Origin: Paulinella micropora
Lineage: Eukaryota; Cercozoa; Imbricatea; Euglyphida
NCBI GenBank assembly: GCA_009731375.1
Contig: BJOX01000249.1
Coordinates: 452,381 to 490,881, forward strand
Direction: 5' to 3'
Length of the DNA: 38,501 nucleotides
The notes under the pieces were generated by a model. The model was not told where the DNA came from, did not search any database, and saw only the letters and a list, made by a program, of their open reading frames with translations. Positions 36,556-38,501 of this stretch are shown here, one piece after another (the first letter of the stretch is position 1; each line of letters begins with the position of its first letter). The translations under genes and the position numbers were made by a program.

Positions 36556-38501
36556 ATAGACCAGGACATCGCCAAGGATGAAATCTGCACCGAGCTGGCA
36601 GCGCAATGCAAGCAGCTTATGAAGGAACAAGAGCGGGGGTTCAAAAATGAAGCTGAATTTCAACAGTGGAAGGTGAGGAGCCAAACTCATCACAAAATCC
36701 ATCGGGAAAATCGTTTCCAAACCACTAAGCGGAAGTCTGGAGCACCTCTTGACCTTCGATCGATTGTTTGCTCTTTTGACGGGACACCCCCTGTGCTCGT
36801 TCCTTCATGTCGACGCAAATCCACTGACTTTAAAGGTAAGTACGTTATTCGTCTTGGCCTTGGGGTGTTCAGTTGTTACAGAACCAGGAAAAGTTGCATC
36901 TACACTCACGGCCCTGGTATTGATAAAGGTCAGAACAGTACAATCTCTATCCTTTACCACATGCTACGGAGTCGGCTGTGGAGCACTGACACTATGGCCG
37001 CATGGAAGCTCTTCATTGAGTTTGACGGAGGGGACGAAAATACTGGCTGGGGTATGTATGGCTTTATCAACTTCATTATCTGGGCGGGATGGTTTTTGCA
37101 AGGACAGACTCATCGAAATCTCCCACACCATGGGTTTTCCGGTGATGATCAGAAGTTTCGCACGATGAGACGAGGGTTAGGCACTACCTTTTTAACCACA
37201 AGCATCGCTCAGGCTTTGTTCAAGCTGCTTCGCGCGTTCACCAAAGACAAAGAACGTATTGTCGTCTGTATCCTGATCACCAGTTATGACTGGGTGAATT
37301 TTTTTTCACCATCATTGCATGAACAAGTACTTGAAGTACTGGAATCGTCCCCTGGCATGGCAAATCAACGCTGGAGTACCAGGCGATGGCAACAACGGCC
37401 TCCCCACGGCCAAGGTAAAGACCTTCGGAGACGGGCAAGAGCATTGGCACGGGGAAAGGGACCGACCAGACGGAGCTCCGATTAAAATGATGACCCGGGC
37501 TCCAGGTTTTCACTTTGCTCTCCTGTTAGTTGAAAAATCTAACTTTTATTTTATTTTGTTAAATAGCGGAAGGGACGCTGCCCAAAAAACTTCCTCCCGT
37601 AAAGTTTGCAGATCCAAAACTTCTGAAGGATGTTCGCAAGCTTGCGCAGAAGTATTGTGGACAGGAGGAGAAGGACCAGATAGAACATATGCTAGGTTGT
37701 AAATGTTTATTGTTATATTGTCATACATAACTGAAAATGTTTTATAGGCCGCCCAGGCGCAGTTGCAGGCTTGCGCTTTGCAGGAAGCTACGGCGAGGGA
37801 GGCGAGCCTGGTTATCCAGGTCATATTTCCTGCACTGACAAAAACGATCAGAAGTGGTCAGTGAATGTTAGAGTGCTAGCAGATCTTCCACCGGACCCCT
37901 TTGCAGTCCCACCTGACAGGAAGGCAAAGATGATCGGTCTTTCCAAACTGACAGAGGAGGAAAGGCTAAACTACCCTAGAACTTACTTCCTCAGTGATAG
38001 CCAACCGCCAACACATCCTGCTTGGGTTGGAGGTAGAATGCTCTCAGCACAGCAGCGATTAGAACAGGATTTAGCGTTTGAGGCAGCTGATGGTAGGTCA
38101 ATGCCAGCATGGGAAAGGGTTGCATCCTTTCTTGCTGTCGCGTCAGATGAAAAAGCTTTTGGAGCAATGAGAGTGTTAGTGAAGAAGTTGGTAAGCTATC
38201 TTCGAGCACATGGCATAGCCTTTCGAAATGCTGATAGAAAGCAGTTCAAACGTGCAGAACTTGTGAGTGCAGCATGGGGGCACTTTCAAATATGTGATTG
38301 CAGCATTGAACAAAAAGGAAAGGCTGCAGTGGGTGGTAGAGATAGTCTTGCTAGAGGTCAGGGTCGGGCAAGTGCTCGGGGTCGTGCTCGGGGTCGGGGT
38401 CGGGGTCGGGGCAGGGGTAGGGTTAGAGTGCCATCGGACGAAGAAGAAGAAGAAGAAGAAGAAGAAGAAGAAGAAGAAGAAGAAGAAGAAGAAGAAGAAG
38501 A
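36556..38501 (+). CDS. DUF7869-like multi-exon host gene, both ends missing
   Basis: The coding frame emerges from the gap (DIAKDEICTELAAQCKQLMK, LDLRSIVCSFDGTPPVLV). After a possible short intron at 36,836 it continues with MAAWKLFIEFDGGDENTGW, LPHHGFSGDDQKF and SYDWVNFFSPSL. The DGGxEN and LPxxHxxxxDD-F pattern and the following YDW resemble the DUF7869 domain, a putative transposon-derived DDE-like module. A frame change near 37,318 leads to GDGNNGLPTAKVKTFGDG. Two well-phased introns follow (37,506-37,566 and 37,696-37,747). The last exon has LRFAGSYGEGGEPGYPGH, VSYLRAHGIAFRNADRKQFK, an Arg/Gly-repeat tail and poly-Glu encoded by GAA repeats running off the window. The function is unknown. 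Confidence 0.5.
38340..38501. repeat. GGTCGG/GGTCGT hexamers followed by a GAA array at the window edge
   Basis: Hexamer units at 38,360-38,425 encode an Arg/Gly repeat. A pure GAA array begins about 38,440 and reaches the last base of the window. Both lie inside the last exon of the plus-strand gene and are in frame with it. Confidence 0.9.

Overview
The window looks like eukaryotic genomic DNA carrying an integrated Polinton/Maverick-type DNA virus in its left half (about 1-21,290) and intron-bearing, repeat-rich host sequence in its right half (about 21,295-38,501). I cannot name the host. Short GT-AG introns, several microsatellites and a DUF7869-like gene fit an invertebrate or a protist. 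Five runs of N mark assembly gaps; two of the 10-N gaps have flanks that repeat each other.

Viral half: the left edge holds the N-terminal 601 codons of a protein-primed family B DNA polymerase on the minus strand (1-1805), cut by the window edge. Next come an AP2/zinc-finger protein (1971-2474, minus) and a second, clearly different protein-primed polymerase with all catalytic motifs (3312-5804, plus), preceded by a 150-codon ORF that overlaps it by 4 nt. Two small paralogues with an exonuclease-X-C-like domain follow (5867-6636). A long minus-strand morphogenesis block then runs: phage-like beta-rich structural protein (6679-7920), double-jelly-roll major capsid protein (7978-9479), penton (9592-10404), adenain-like maturation protease (10513-11360), a coiled-coil protein beside an 857-N gap, a small basic pVI/pX-like virion protein (13208-13519), the packaging ATPase (13632-14449), an unknown small protein (14511-14873), a membrane protein with an LPSP-ended hydrophobic segment (15177-15536) and a phage-type fibre with a C-terminal S74 chaperone (15517-19224). 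One small secreted Cys-rich ORF (14937-15188) points the other way. The right end carries a charged protein (19329-19841), a DUF5754-like protein (19907-20197) and a retroviral-type integrase (20207-21212).

Most breaks in viral genes (protease, ATPase, fibre twice, integrase twice) can each be explained by one base too few in a homopolymer run. Two further breaks are in-frame TAA codons. The element is therefore either young and partly mis-sequenced, or at an early stage of decay. Three genes share a palindromic leader next to their start codons, a likely viral cis-element.

Host half: a broken intron-containing gene with a possible helix-turn-helix (21,295-21,816), a coiled-coil ORF (22,100-22,573), about 5 kb of AT-rich non-coding DNA containing a probable TTAA-type transposon relic (25,159-26,901), a spliced RS/RG-rich gene with a repeated 5' exon unit (28,329-30,950, decayed 3' end to 31,520), microsatellites, a minus-strand gene of at least six exons with Lys/Ser/Glu tracts (32,316 to beyond 35,265), and a plus-strand DUF7869-like multi-exon gene running off the right edge (36,556-38,501).
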